Positions 11,701-22,160 of a stretch of 64,000 bases of DNA are shown here, piece after piece. The notes beneath the pieces were generated by a model that saw only the letters and a program-made list of their open reading frames with translations, was not told the DNA's origin and did not search any database. Position 1 is the stretch's first letter. Each line of letters opens with the position of its first letter. Source of the stretch: Adiantum capillus-veneris (taxonomy: Eukaryota > Streptophyta > Polypodiopsida > Polypodiales > Pteridaceae); the NCBI GenBank assembly GCA_014529385.2, contig CM043958.1:144024734-144088733 (forward strand). The letters are read 5' to 3'. The position numbers were made by a program, and so were the translations under genes.

Positions 11701-13049
11701 TCGATCGCCATAAGGCTCGACTTGTTGCAAAGGGTTATGCACACCAAAAAGGCATAGATTATGAAGAGACTTTTGCTCCCACTTGTCGTATGACTACTGT
11801 GCGTTTTCTATGTGCATTGGCAGCTCATTTTGGTTGGGATGTACATCAATCAGACATTGTTACTGCTTTCTTGAATGGTGACATATTTGAGGAAGTTTAT
11901 GTAACGCAGCCTCGCGGTTTTGTTATAAAAGGACAAGAGGACAAAGTGTGCAAATGTAAGAAGGCTTTGTATGGGTTGAAGCAATCTCCTCGTGCTTGGT
12001 ATGAGAAAGCTGACACTCATTTGGTTAAACGAGGCTTTCGTAACAGTCCAACAGAAAGCACATTGTATGTAAAGCGTGAGGATGATGTATTTCTCATTGT
12101 GGTTCTTTATGTTGATGATTTGCTGATCACTAGAACAAATGAATTTAAGGCTGATTTGAATGCTACTTTCAAGATGAAAGATTTGGGGCTGTTGCATCAT
12201 TACTTGGGTATAGAGTTTAAGCAGTGTGATGGTGGTATTGCCTTGTTTCAGAAAAGTTACATAGAGACATTGCTATGTAAGTTTGGACTTGAGGATTGCA
12301 AACCTATTGCCATTCCCATGGAAACAGGTTTGAAGTTGAGTCTACATGATGCTGGCGATCCTGCTGATGTCACTCTTTACTAAACTGCTGTTGGCTTCCT
12401 CATTTATGTATGCAACACGAGGCCAGATATTCAGTTTGCAGTCTCGCAGGTCAGCAGATTTATGCATAGCCCAGGGTCTAAGCATTGGCAGGCTGTCAAG
12501 AGGATTTTCCGCTACCTTAGTGGCACTTTACATCTTGGCTTGTTTTATCCCAAGGGGGGATCATTGCCGCCAGACTTACATGCTTTTTCGGACTCAGATT
12601 GGGCTGGTTGTTTTGACATGCGAGTGTCCACAAGTGGTTTTTGTTTCATGCTTGGCAGTTCATGTATATCATGGTTGAGCAAGAAGCAACCTACTGTGGC
12701 CACTTCGAGTTGTGAGGCTGAGTACAGGGCAGTCTTCACAGCTACGGTTGAGTGTGTATGGCTCAGACGCCTTATGGCTGACTTGGGTGTTGGACAGGAC
12801 ACTGCCAACACTATCTACACTGACAGACAGAGCGCATTGGCAGTTGCGAGGAACCCAGTTTTTCATGCTCGCACAAAGCACATTGAGGTGCATTACCACT
12901 ATGTCAGGGAGAGGCTCTCAGCAGGAGAGATCAGCTTGGCTTATGTGCCAACACAGGACAACCTTGCAGATCTTTTCACAAAGGCATTGTCTCGTGAGAA
13001 GCTTGAAGCTTTCCGCAAAGCTTTGGGCTTACTCCCCTTTGTGGATTGA
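8779..13049 (+). pseudogene. Copia element A gag-pol polyprotein, one frameshift and one nonsense codon
   Basis: The product would package the element RNA (Gag), cut itself (protease), copy RNA (RT, RNase H) and insert the cDNA (integrase). It starts at ATG 8779 (MADNNN). A one-base loss near 8930, seen by comparison with the related copy at about 27085, shifts the frame from 1 to 3. The rest is open to TAA at 12381-12383, which replaces a probable CAA (context VTLY*TAVG), then open again to TGA at 13047-13049. Domains: zinc knuckle CHYC-H-C at about 9627-9668; protease DSGA from 9885; GAG-pre-integrase (HARFGHL, CEGC) at 10296-10420; integrase core with FIDDYSRH, SDRGGEY and NGVAERKNRS; RT with KARLVAKGYA and YVDDLL near 12108; RNase H with DSDWAG and SSCEAEYRA near 12592-12720. 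All catalytic motifs seen are intact, so only the two lesions disable it. Confidence 0.93.
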
Positions 13050-13114
13050 TTCTGTCCTCAGGGCATGGCACTTCCCTTTACTCATGTGCCAGCTCTCGTT
13101 CACCGCATCACTCC

Positions 13115-13124
13115 AGGGGGGATT
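13115..13124 (+). promoter_or_regulatory. Polypurine tract of copia element A
   Basis: aggggggatt lies directly before the 3' LTR, where plus-strand DNA synthesis is primed. Confidence 0.85.
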
Positions 13125-13350
13125 TGTTACCATATACATGTGGTAGTGATGTGTGTGAACACACTAGGACCGCCGGGGCATTTTTTCCCTCTTTAGGAGG
13201 TTTTTCCCCCGTGCATTGTATATACGCCCATCACTCTAGGGCTATCTATTTTTCCATTGCACACTAAGTAACACACTCTCTATTGTGTGCCTTGAGCTTC
13301 CTTCGTCTTCTCCAAGCTGTGTGTGTTTCTCTGCAACCCTAATTCCAACA
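13125..13350 (+). repeat. 3' LTR of copia element A
   Basis: 226 bp, TGTTACC...CCAACA, followed by target duplication cattc at 13351-13355. Confidence 0.95.
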
Positions 13351-13355
13351 CATTC

Positions 13356-14581
13356 TCAAGTACTCTTTCTAAAATGCACATCAATGCACTTTTTAAATGT
13401 TTTCTGAATTCTATTAAACTCATCAGATATCTATCAACACACAAATCACAACTTAAAAATTCATAAGAGATAAACATTACAATTGTATAGAGGATAATAT
13501 ATATCAATTACCTGCGTGGATTGTGAGATGTCTTTCTCGCCATCCACCACATCTACATAATTCTTTTCTCATCATAACATTGCTTGAAAGCATCCTTTTT
13601 CTAAGAAAAATTACTCAATAAGAAGCTAAACATCAAAACTCTTGAAAATCATTCTATACTATTACCATTGTTAGTATTTTAGTCTCTTCTTGTGTGCAAT
13701 CATTGTGAAGCTCTTGAAAATTAGGAGTATCCTTAAAAATGTAACACAATTCAAGAATAAGATGAACATCTACATAGCAGATGATTTGAAGGCAAAACAA
13801 AAACATAATATAAAATCTTATACCATTATGCCGCCTTTGCAAGTCTTTTGTTTGCTTCTCTTTCTCTTGGATGCCAATGACTTCATCCACTAATTGTAAA
13901 TGTCAAACTCTTTCCACAAATAGTCCACACCATATGCTTTAACTGGCTTAGCTCACTCATCTTCTATCAAATAATACTCATAACCATATCTTTGCCCTTG
14001 TTATTATGTCTCAAATCTGCAGTTGGCCCTGCCTTTGCAAACCATCCTTGAACCATCCCATAATTTGCACACAATACTCTATACTAACCATGATCCTCTT
14101 TTTAAAGAAATTCTCTACTATACAACTTATTAGGCTCCCTATGTTTAGGTGGAGGAGTCCTAAATACTAAATCATATATGATCGGATCATATGCAATAGT
14201 ACTAGTTGAGCTACCACAACCCTTTTATTACCCAAAGAATGATGTTCCCTCCAAGTGTTGAGTAGTTTCACATAGTTTCCTCGCAAGGAAGTGAAACTAG
14301 CTGTCGAAAAATTGATAGTGGAAGGTCCAAGTCGAGGGGCAAATGCAGATAAGATAGATCCGACAAGTGTAAGTTTGTGCCACTTGAAGTGTAGCTCCAA
14401 TAATGCAAGTGTAAGTTTGTGCCACTTGAAGTGTAGCTCCAATAATGCAAGTGTAAGTTTGTGCCACTTGAAGTGTAGCTCCAATAATGCAAACAATTAA
14501 GATAAAAATGAATTAAAGAGAGAAACAATATTCAATTATATAACAAAATTTAAAACATAAGATGATTTAATTCTCTCACAA
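13356..14581 (-). other. Internal region of LTR-like unit, copy 2, right part
   Basis: Continues the match to the copy-1 internal region (about 4857-5925) on the far side of element A. It has about 90 bp more near 13395-13495 and a three-fold 42-bp repeat absent from copy 1. Confidence 0.55.
14365..14490. repeat. 42-bp tandem repeat, three units
   Basis: Units start at 14365, 14407 and 14449 and are identical by eye (each begins aagtgtaagtttgtgccact). The matching place in copy 1 near 5785-5830 holds one diverged unit. The unit length is a multiple of three, so it translates as a repeat on both strands, but this is not evidence of a gene. Confidence 0.9.
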
Positions 14582-16509
14582 CAAAAGCCAAATGTAATTA
14601 AGTAGTTTATGAATGTCTTGTTCTCATGCCCTTAACTTATGGACAGTTCCATAAAATAGGGATCAATCACTTTCTAGTCTTAGATTAAAAGAACACAAGA
14701 ATGAAACATGAGAAGCTCTTGAAAATGGGTAATGCACTAATCTACAACTTACACTGACATAGTGTCAACTACTATTAGTTAAGAGCCTTGACACTTTTGC
14801 TTAATTGATTCATTTTCTACCACAATCACCAGTAGAACAAGGTTGATGCGAAGTTTGAGGTGCCACAATGCATTCTTCATTTCACTCTAATAACAAGATA
14901 TCTTGACTCTTTATTCCTTTTCAATGGCATAAACTAGATATGGATGTCTCAATTGATATACTAATTATAACTAGAATCTTGTGAATTTTTTTTTAATAAA
15001 TTTTTTTGAGCATATAATGTGGACATATATTTTCTTAATTTTGTGTCAGAATTTCATTATGACAGCACACGATATCAATCATGGGCATGAAGTGCTGCTA
15101 GATAAACGAGTTGGGACTTGGTTAATTTTGAATCCCTCATTTCTTTTGGCCAAGGACTTTATACTTTGTATCTTTTTGCATTCTAGATATGTCAAGTAAG
15201 CCCTAGATAAGGACTTTATACTTTATATCTTTTTACATTCTAGATATATCAAGTAAGCCCTATAATAAGTTGATTCTTTCGCACAAAAATTGTTTCATTA
15301 TAGGTGGTGGTCTTATTCGTGGCTAGAATTTGACACTAAACATCCTCTTTATTTGTATGTAGAATATATATTACAAAGAAAATTAGTGAAATATTATGAA
15401 TCTATAATGTTTTTTTTGTGTTTTGTGAAAGGTATGTGCATATGGGGTATTTTGCAATCTAATGTAGACGTTGATGCGTTAAAAGAAGGCTATATCTTTT
15501 GTCAAAAAAATATCAATCATTTCAAGAACTTAAAAGATAGTAAGAGAAAGCATGCAAGTATGTAGCATTATTATTTTGCTAATTGCAAACCAAGGTAAGC
15601 TATTGACATATCCCTTTAGTTCAACTGCATTCTTAGATATGGCCCTTTAACATAATAAGATGCCATTGATATGAAACTAACTGTATAGGTGGTATAAAGG
15701 TTAAGAGAATGGTTGTATGCATGCACAAGGCTCCTCTCCAAGAAACAAGGCTTGGCTGGTCGGAATCAAGTTCATGTATTCAATGCTGTGCGAACTATAC
15801 CATCTTTGTCTTTAGTTCATAGCTTTATGTACAAATTTATGTTTTACTATTAATTATCTTTTGCTATATTAAATTGATGTATGGACTAAATACGATAAGA
15901 TGATCAATTACCATAATCTTTTTCATAATTAATTGTTTAACTAGACTAATTGATTTTTGTTGATAAAGTATATTAAGGAAAGTATACACTGAGTGTGGTA
16001 AGATATTAAATGCTCTATCGTAAGTTGAAGCTTACCGGATTAAATACACTCTTGAGCTACCTAAGAGTTGAAACACTACTACATGAGGACACCCAAGATC
16101 GAGCTACTATAAGTGAGTTTATGGATTATTGAAAGATATTGATGTATAGTAAGTTGAAGATTACCAGATAAACACAACCTTGTTATATAGAAGTTTGAGA
16201 AACTACTAGATGAGGACGTCCAAGGGAAAGCTCCTATGTAGGAGTCATAACTTTACTAGATGAACAAGACATCTATTGGCTCAATTTCTATATGAAATGT
16301 TACAACTTTTATTTTTATCTAGGATGTTAGGATTGTCTAATCCAACCAGCTATACATGACATGTCAAAAGTTCCTTGTGACTGGATTCATGTTGTCCTTT
16401 CCCCTAAATGCAAGTCTACAGACAAGGAGAAACAAAAAAGTATGCATTGATTCAAAATTCAATGGGCTTTTTGTCTTGATACGGAGGGAGAATCAAAGAT
16501 CATGAGGTT
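14582..16509. other. AT-rich spacer without recognised genes
   Basis: Contains a 57-bp direct duplication (15152-15265) and weak frames at 14981-15199 and 15290-15565 that match no family I recognise. No element ends were found. Confidence 0.4.
15152..15265. repeat. 57-bp direct duplication
   Basis: Units 15152-15208 and 15209-15265 begin aaggactttatacttt and differ at a few positions. Confidence 0.85.
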
Positions 16510-16596
16510 ATGTTGAAAGAAGAGGAACAAAATAGAAGCAATAGTGATGGTAGACATGATAGCAAAAGTGAACATGACAGTCAACATGAGGGTAGA
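16510..16596 (+). pseudogene. Arg/Asp/Ser-rich reading frame, 5' part, interrupted by an LTR element
   Basis: From ATG 16510 the frame reads 29 charged codons rich in RSNSDG, RHDSKSEHDS and QHEGR, and ends at the insertion site of the non-coding LTR element. After the element the sequence resumes at 21424 with SRR, followed in the next frame by NDDRDCSKHDQHDDGDRSS, so the composition continues across the insertion. This resembles RS/RD-rich nuclear or RNA-binding proteins, but low-complexity charged sequence is weak evidence. Upstream the frame meets a stop about 30 nt before the ATG. Function unknown. Confidence 0.3.
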
Positions 16597-16736
16597 TGTC
16601 ATGCCAAGGGTGGGACCGGGCAAGGCCAAGGCCCAGGACGGACATGCAATCAAGGGGGTCTCTATGTTTAGCAAGCCAAGGGACTATATAGAGCATGGCT
16701 AGGTGGAGATCATGTTCTAGTCCCCTCTACCTTATA
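16597..16736 (+). repeat. 5' LTR of the non-coding element
   Basis: 140 bp, TGTCATGCC...CCTTATA. It contains a TATA box, ctatatagagc, near 16684-16694. About 88% similar by eye to 21276-21418. Confidence 0.88.
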
Positions 16737-16737
16737 C

Positions 16738-16749
16738 CGGTATCAGAGC
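16738..16749 (+). promoter_or_regulatory. Primer-binding site of the non-coding element
   Basis: CGGTATCAGAGC, one mismatch from the tRNA-iMet-type site, lies 1 nt after the LTR. Confidence 0.8.
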
Positions 16750-16793
16750 TTAGGGGAGATGAGAGCTATGGAGGAGGGGGAAGGACTAGCAAA

Positions 16794-16798
<5 letters not shown>

Positions 16799-16839
<41 letters not shown>
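16799..16839. repeat. (CT)n microsatellite
   Basis: About 20 CT units in the leader of the non-coding element. Confidence 0.95.
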
Positions 16840-16842
<3 letters not shown>

Positions 16843-16916
16843 ATCATGAGGCATGGCATCCCTCTCTCTGGGGACTTCTCTCTCTCCCTCGTTTTTAGGA
16901 GAAGGACGTGCATGGT

Positions 16917-16934
16917 CTTGCATGACCATGCAAG
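16917..16934 (+). other. Palindromic stem in the element leader
   Basis: CTTGCATGACCATGCAAG has 8-bp perfect arms around a 2-nt centre. It lies about 170 nt after the PBS, where retroelement RNAs often carry dimerisation or packaging stems. That role is inference. Confidence 0.5.
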
Positions 16935-19302
16935 CCATGGTGTGCAAGGCTGCTTAGCAAGAGGTCGGGGTCGATGCACACCGTGTGTGTGCAGAATCTA
17001 TTGCTAGGCAAGGAGGCCAAAACGATAATGGCCTGTGCAGAGTGGCTTAGCAAGGAGTGGAGCGGCATCGAACTGCACGAAATCAAGCGCTCTCAGTCTC
17101 TTTGCATTTGTGGTGGTCTATTGGGGCTTTCCCTCACAGGGTGGATGCTTGGTGAGCAACACAGCTCACGGGGTGAGCCCTTCTTCATGCGCAGAGGCGG
17201 TCTTTGTTTTGCACTGTAGATGAGCTTGATTCCATACTTGGGGTGCCCAAACCTAAGTGGTGGCCCTTAGAATTAAAGGAGCAAGGGAGGCTGCCCACGG
17301 GCCGGTTTTCCCTCCCCCACCATCTTCTTGGATGATTCGACGAGGTTGTCAAGGCACACTGTTGCAAAATTTTTGCAACCTCAGCAAACTGAGAAAATTT
17401 CACAAATATGCAGAGATTGATTCTTGCACAATCGTGCAAGATGAACAAAGTTAAATACAAAGCAAGGTTTTGTAGACAATGGTGATCTATCACAATTTTA
17501 ATCAACCACGGCCATACGAAGCACGTGTAGGTCCTCAGGGCCACATGCACAGACCATGCAAAGAACAATATAGAGTTGGCAAGGTGTCAAGATTGAGGAC
17601 AAAGTGTTGTAATAATATGTGAAGGTTGTTAGGTTACAAGATGCAAAAAATGGCCCAAGGGCCATTTCCTTATGAATTCAACAAGGAAAATTGCAGGAGA
17701 CAGGGCTGAGCAAAGTGCTATACATACGCATTGTACAAGCACGACGTGTTTTTCCAACGGCATGAAAAGACATCATAAGGTATGTAGTCAATTTCTCATT
17801 TTTTGTTGAGATATGGCATGCAACCAAAATGTGTGCACTCTATGTACTTAGAGCACACAAGCACAGCTTGACATTTATCATAAGCATCAAATCTTGTCAA
17901 AAACATTGCTCGCAAAGAACCAAGGTTGGTTTGACGACCACAATCAAGCAGGGCTTGAGTACAAAAAAGTCTTGATCAGAAGCATGGCTTCTCGTCAATA
18001 CCTTGATAGTGCATGCTCATCAGAGGTTACATTTTTATTTCTTTAAACTCTCAAGGAGATAGGCTTGGCCTGTGGCTAGACTTCATGAAGGGTGCAAAGT
18101 TACTCGGCATGGCCATTTATTTGACACCGTTCGTAGCAGTCGATGGTGAAAATTTACTACGCGGCACTAATAGCAAATTTTAGGTATGCTTTGTGATTGC
18201 AATTAAGATAAATACTTTTATAATTCTCAATATGATGTGCCATTCGACATGGTTGTTTAGTTGAAGATGTTCGACAAGGTCGATTATCTTTACATGCTCA
18301 ACAAGGTCGACTCTCTTTTGCTATGACATCTGTCTCTGAGCAAGAGACCTACGTCCACGATCAATGGTAGCATTCAAAGTGGGTCTATTGAGATATATCA
18401 TGCAAGACAAGACTTCAAGTTTGGAATATGCTATGAGCATACAAACTTGGGGAAACTTGCAAAGATGTCTGCAGGTTTTTACATCCCACGCGGGTGTATA
18501 TGATATATACGCTAACTCACTCAAGAAGTACATATGGCTATGAGCCGTATTTGAGCAAACTACTAGAAACCTAGCTACAAGTGGGCAACAAGGTTAGTAC
18601 ATTTCAAGTTATATTTGTTTTTTTCTATGTTTTTTTCATTTTGGAAATGATCTCTCTGTTGTGCAAAGCAAAGTGCTTGGGCATACTCCATCAGAAGCCG
18701 TTGTACAAAGCAAAGTGATTTGACCTACTTCATGTGAAGCACGGCTTCTCTTATGTACCACAGTATTTTCAATTACTTTTAGATCAACAATACTGACACA
18801 TATCTTTGGCACTACAAGGGTATATGCTCACAATTTACGCATTGTCGCACTGTGATGTATCTAGGTCAGTGTGATCTTGCAAGGCACGTATACTAGAAGC
18901 TCACATGGTTTAAACTGTCATTGAAGCCAATGGATTATTCCATTTTTTGCTATGTATGCATGGCATACTAGTATGATGGATGTACAACACCCATCATTGT
19001 ATACACTTCCGCTATAACACTAACTACTCTATCAAGGACAAGATAAGTGACTGATATCTTAAAACATTTTTATGTTTATTCATAGGCAAAGTGCCATATT
19101 TAGAGTCACCCTGATACAGTCACTCTCACATCCAAGGTAGATGGGTCAACAAGTGACTTGTGTTCCCTCTCTCTACGAGCGAGTTGTACAAGTACACTGT
19201 TGTACGCTTATAGGATAAGCTATGACACAGACATAGTCTGCACTGGAGCATATGCAAGGGGAATACACCGCATTTGAATAAGGGGTTTTCCTCAACCCAA
19301 CA

Positions 19303-19305
19303 TTC

Positions 19306-19351
<46 letters not shown>
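19303..19351. repeat. (CT)n microsatellite
   Basis: CT run with one G interruption, inside the non-coding element. Confidence 0.95.
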
Positions 19352-19354
<3 letters not shown>

Positions 19355-21262
19355 ACCTTCTATGCGAGAAAGGTGAACCTAGGCATGATTTTATGTCAAT
19401 ATGGACATAGGTCGGGCTAAGAGGCAACAAGAAGGGCTAAGAGCCTTCCTATTTGGGAATGGATAAGAGCCATTTGTTTGTAATCCATCAATGATTGCTT
19501 TCAATCTCAAACAATTCTATTCGGTGGACTACCCATCAATTATAATGGACAAGCAAGCGTCCTACCATTAGTGATTTTTTGTACATGATTGTAGCACTAC
19601 ACGCCTTAAGTGTGAGGATCAAGTGGAGTTTTTGAATGTATTAAACTTGTAAGGGCTTATCTCTACCAAGGTGTATAGATGCAACCATCATTTTAGACAC
19701 TACGACTGTTCACAAAAACCCAAGATTATTGATTTTTTTTTTGGTTTGAAAAAGACCCAGTGGTGAATATAATTCCACCTTCAATGGATCTCCTATGTCA
19801 TCTACACACATTGCATGCATGTTTATAGTCAGCTCCACACCCAAGTACATCTCATACTTGAAGGATGTCCTTTTTTCAGATATCCTTACCTGAAACATAT
19901 TTCACATGTGGAGAATATGAGTCTTTGGGACTGACATTGGTGCCGCTACTTCAATTACGTGTCGCGACGATGTCCCTAGGTGTTGGTCAAATCTATTTTC
20001 TAGACCATTTTCAACACATCGTATCAGGAACAATTTCAATGGCAAAAAATTATCGGATACGCAAAACGACTTGTTAAGGTTACAAGTGCGGCTAAACAAT
20101 ATTAATGAATGGTTGTTTATGCATATATAAAGGCTATGAATTTTTAATGAAAAGGTTTCATTGTTTGTACTAGAAGTGATTAATGTTTCACCTTCTATTA
20201 TGGTTCAACGTTTCAGCAAGGCTTGCAAATGATACAACAAAAAGTATTTAGTTTCTTTTTAGAACTATTTACACTACTTTTGAATGTGTACTAGAAGCAT
20301 CACATTTGCCATAAGTAGTGGCAAGTATGATCATGGATATGAAGGTTCGGATTTGTTTTTGCTAAATGCATGCACACTAAGTGTTATGGGCCCTAGTGAT
20401 TAGCAAAGGCTGATTTGGAGCGGCATGCATATTCATCACATTAATTGCTTATGAAGCATTTTACACTTTATGTGCAGTAACTCTATGAGATTACTTTTGG
20501 ATCTACCAATCACCAATAGAGGTCATGGCTTGGTTTGGTGCTTGTGGATCTTTCAAGTTAACCCAGATGGTTATGCATGTCATTGTTGATTCCTCACAAT
20601 AATATTGTAAGGAATGGTGATCCCTATTTACTAGTCATTTTGAAAGACTGTCTGCAAACCATGGGAAAACACACCTCATTACTGTCAGTATCCAAGGGGA
20701 TAGGCAGATTACAAAGTGTAATCTTGTGCTAAAGGATATGCAAAGTATGTACGTTAGTACCAAGCAATCTAATTAGTAAGCATTTATTGCTCTAGTTGGA
20801 GTTTGCTTACCATAAGTTAAAGCATGTTTGCAGCTAGGTTTAGTCTCTTCATATATAATTCAGGTTCTTAACCTTGAAAACTTGTTATGGTGGGGTTGTT
20901 TACTAATGAAAATTGAGAACAAGTCAAGGACTTATATTTTGCTGATAAGTTACGTCAGCCAGTTACTTTCATGGAAAGTGAAAAGAGGTACTCTTTCGGG
21001 TACATCTTTGTTGTGATAACTCGTTTAGCATGATCATGTGCGTTCTAAATGGAGTCTACACACTATGTTGGATCGGAGCCGGTAACACAAGATGGTTGCA
21101 AATGGACAACAATGTGAAAAATCAAGATGTTACTCTTGGTTTCATTGAACCACCTACTGAACCGTGTTCTTTGCAAGCAAACAATTGGATCCATGAAGGA
21201 TGCCACTGTGGAATACAGTAGTGTATCACCACTCTTGTTTTTGAGGACGAAAATGCTTCTCC

Positions 21263-21275
21263 AAGGGGGGAGTAA
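21263..21275 (+). promoter_or_regulatory. Polypurine tract of the non-coding element
   Basis: aaggggggagtaa lies directly before the 3' LTR. Confidence 0.85.
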
Positions 21276-21418
21276 TGTCATGCCAAGGGTAGGACCGGGC
21301 AGGGCCAAGGGCCAAGATGGACATGCAGTCAAGGGGGTCTCTATGTTTACCAGGCCAAGGGCCTATATAGAGCATGGCTGGGTGGAGATTATCATGTTTT
21401 TGTCCCCTCTGCCTTATA
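21276..21418 (+). repeat. 3' LTR of the non-coding element
   Basis: 143 bp, TGTCATGCC...CCTTATA, with the TATA box gcctatatagagc and target duplication gtaga after it. Confidence 0.88.
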
Positions 21419-21423
21419 GTAGA

Positions 21424-21638
21424 AGTCGTAGAAGAATGATGATAGAGATTGCAGCAAACATGATCAGCACGACGATGGAGATCGGAGCAGCTATGATACG
21501 ACAAAAGGTATGAAAGACAAAGAGAACAAAGATGAATGTAGAAGGGATTTTAACCATAGGGATGTGATGATCGAAGGACTCATAGAGAGCATGATCCATG
21601 GATCATGGTTTCTTTGTGCAGCTTGCAGGCTTTTGTAA
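21424..21638 (+). pseudogene. Arg/Asp/Ser-rich reading frame, 3' part
   Basis: Right-hand continuation of the frame broken at 16596. The direct continuation reads SRRRMMIEI and ends at 21513. One base over, from 21435, a 67-codon frame reads NDDRDCSKHDQHDDGDRSS, then a Lys/Glu-rich part and CAACRLL, and stops at TAA 21636-21638. The second frame matches the 5' part in composition, which suggests a one-base loss near 21434. A possible 3' splice site (tttctttgtgcag) near 21609-21621 means the gene may continue. Family unknown. Confidence 0.3.
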
Positions 21639-22160
21639 TTGAAAAGAAGCAAGTGTGTGTGTGTCACAAATTGCCACACGTGATTGCTAATACAAAAGAT
21701 GTTGTGAGAGAGCTGAAGAGGTATGTGTTAAGGTTTTTTCCATGATTGGGAATAAAATTGGCCTTTGCATGAGGGATGTAGAGCAAAAGACAAGGCAAGA
21801 TCTTCTACTAATGAAAATAAGTTGATCTTTGGATGATAATCCTAATCCCTCTTGTATGAATCAACCTTCAACAGCTCGCAAAGATTTTTCTAGGGTTGTC
21901 ATCATAGAGGAGAATGAAAATGGCTCTTCTAAGAGACCACTTAAGAGCAAAGATGAAAGTGCAAAAGATGTTGAAATTGAGCTCAGTGAGGATATACCAA
22001 CCTTCTTAAGAGGGCCATCAAAGTACTCCATTGATGTGTCACTTGTGCAAATCTTATGAAAACCAGACGACTCACTTGAAAGAGATTGAATGATACCATG
22101 TGCTTTAGCTAAATAGAGGAGAGAGACTTGCAAGAGAATCAACAAAGGACCATGCGTGAT
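21639..22160 (+). other. Possible diverged coding remnants
   Basis: A 76-residue frame at 21829-22059 (MDDNPNPSC start, many Lys/Ser/Glu, ending SLVQIL) has gene-like composition, but no domain is recognised. It may belong with the Arg/Asp/Ser-rich gene upstream. Nothing else is seen. Confidence 0.2.

Larger units (their letters stand above)
8190..13350 (+). mobile_element. Copia element A, near-complete LTR retrotransposon
   Basis: 5161 bp, bounded by LTRs that run TG...CA, with a 5-bp target duplication cattc at 8185-8189 and 13351-13355. Order: 5' LTR, tRNA-iMet-type PBS, gag-protease-integrase-RT-RNase H, polypurine tract, 3' LTR. Integrase precedes RT, which defines Ty1/copia. The LTRs differ by about three substitutions and one indel over 227 bp, so the insertion is fairly recent. 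The coding region has only two visible lesions. Confidence 0.95.
2648..14581 (-). mobile_element. Unclassified LTR-like tandem array (LTR-internal-LTR-internal)
   Basis: Two diverged direct copies of a unit of about 3.3 kb lie head to tail. Each starts with a 515-bp segment (2648-3162, 5938-6452) that on the minus strand begins TGT and is preceded by a polypurine tract (aaggggggatg). This is the layout of a minus-strand LTR retroelement. The following 2.8-2.9 kb internal parts (3163-5937 and 6453-14581) match each other but carry no gag-pol. The second internal copy contains copia element A. The array lacks the LTR expected at the right end: similarity stops near 14581, within about 20 nt of where the LTR would begin. 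No primer-binding site of the usual type is visible, so the class (LARD-like or other) is uncertain. Confidence 0.55.
16597..21418 (+). mobile_element. Non-coding LTR retroelement (LARD-like) with short LTRs
   Basis: 4822 bp. LTRs of 140 and 143 bp run TG...TA and are flanked by the target duplication gtaga (16592-16596, 21419-21423). A PBS follows the 5' LTR and a polypurine tract precedes the 3' LTR. The 4.5-kb interior has no gag-pol frame. It must be mobilised by enzymes from another element. The last internal bases can be read as FEDENASP and run into the purine tract, a layout common at the end of gypsy polyproteins, so a gypsy origin is possible. Confidence 0.85.

Noticed and set aside
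14365-14490. Possible CRISPR-like array
   Set aside because: Contiguous 42-bp units without spacers, in plant DNA. A simple tandem repeat.
14981-15565. Frames of 72 and 91 codons in the AT-rich spacer
   Set aside because: Rich in Phe/Tyr/Ile as expected from AT-rich DNA. No motif and no second copy to test conservation.
16695-17007. Ser-Leu or Glu-Arg repeat proteins
   Set aside because: Translations of (CT)n microsatellites, as also at 19126-19430 and 39616-39945.
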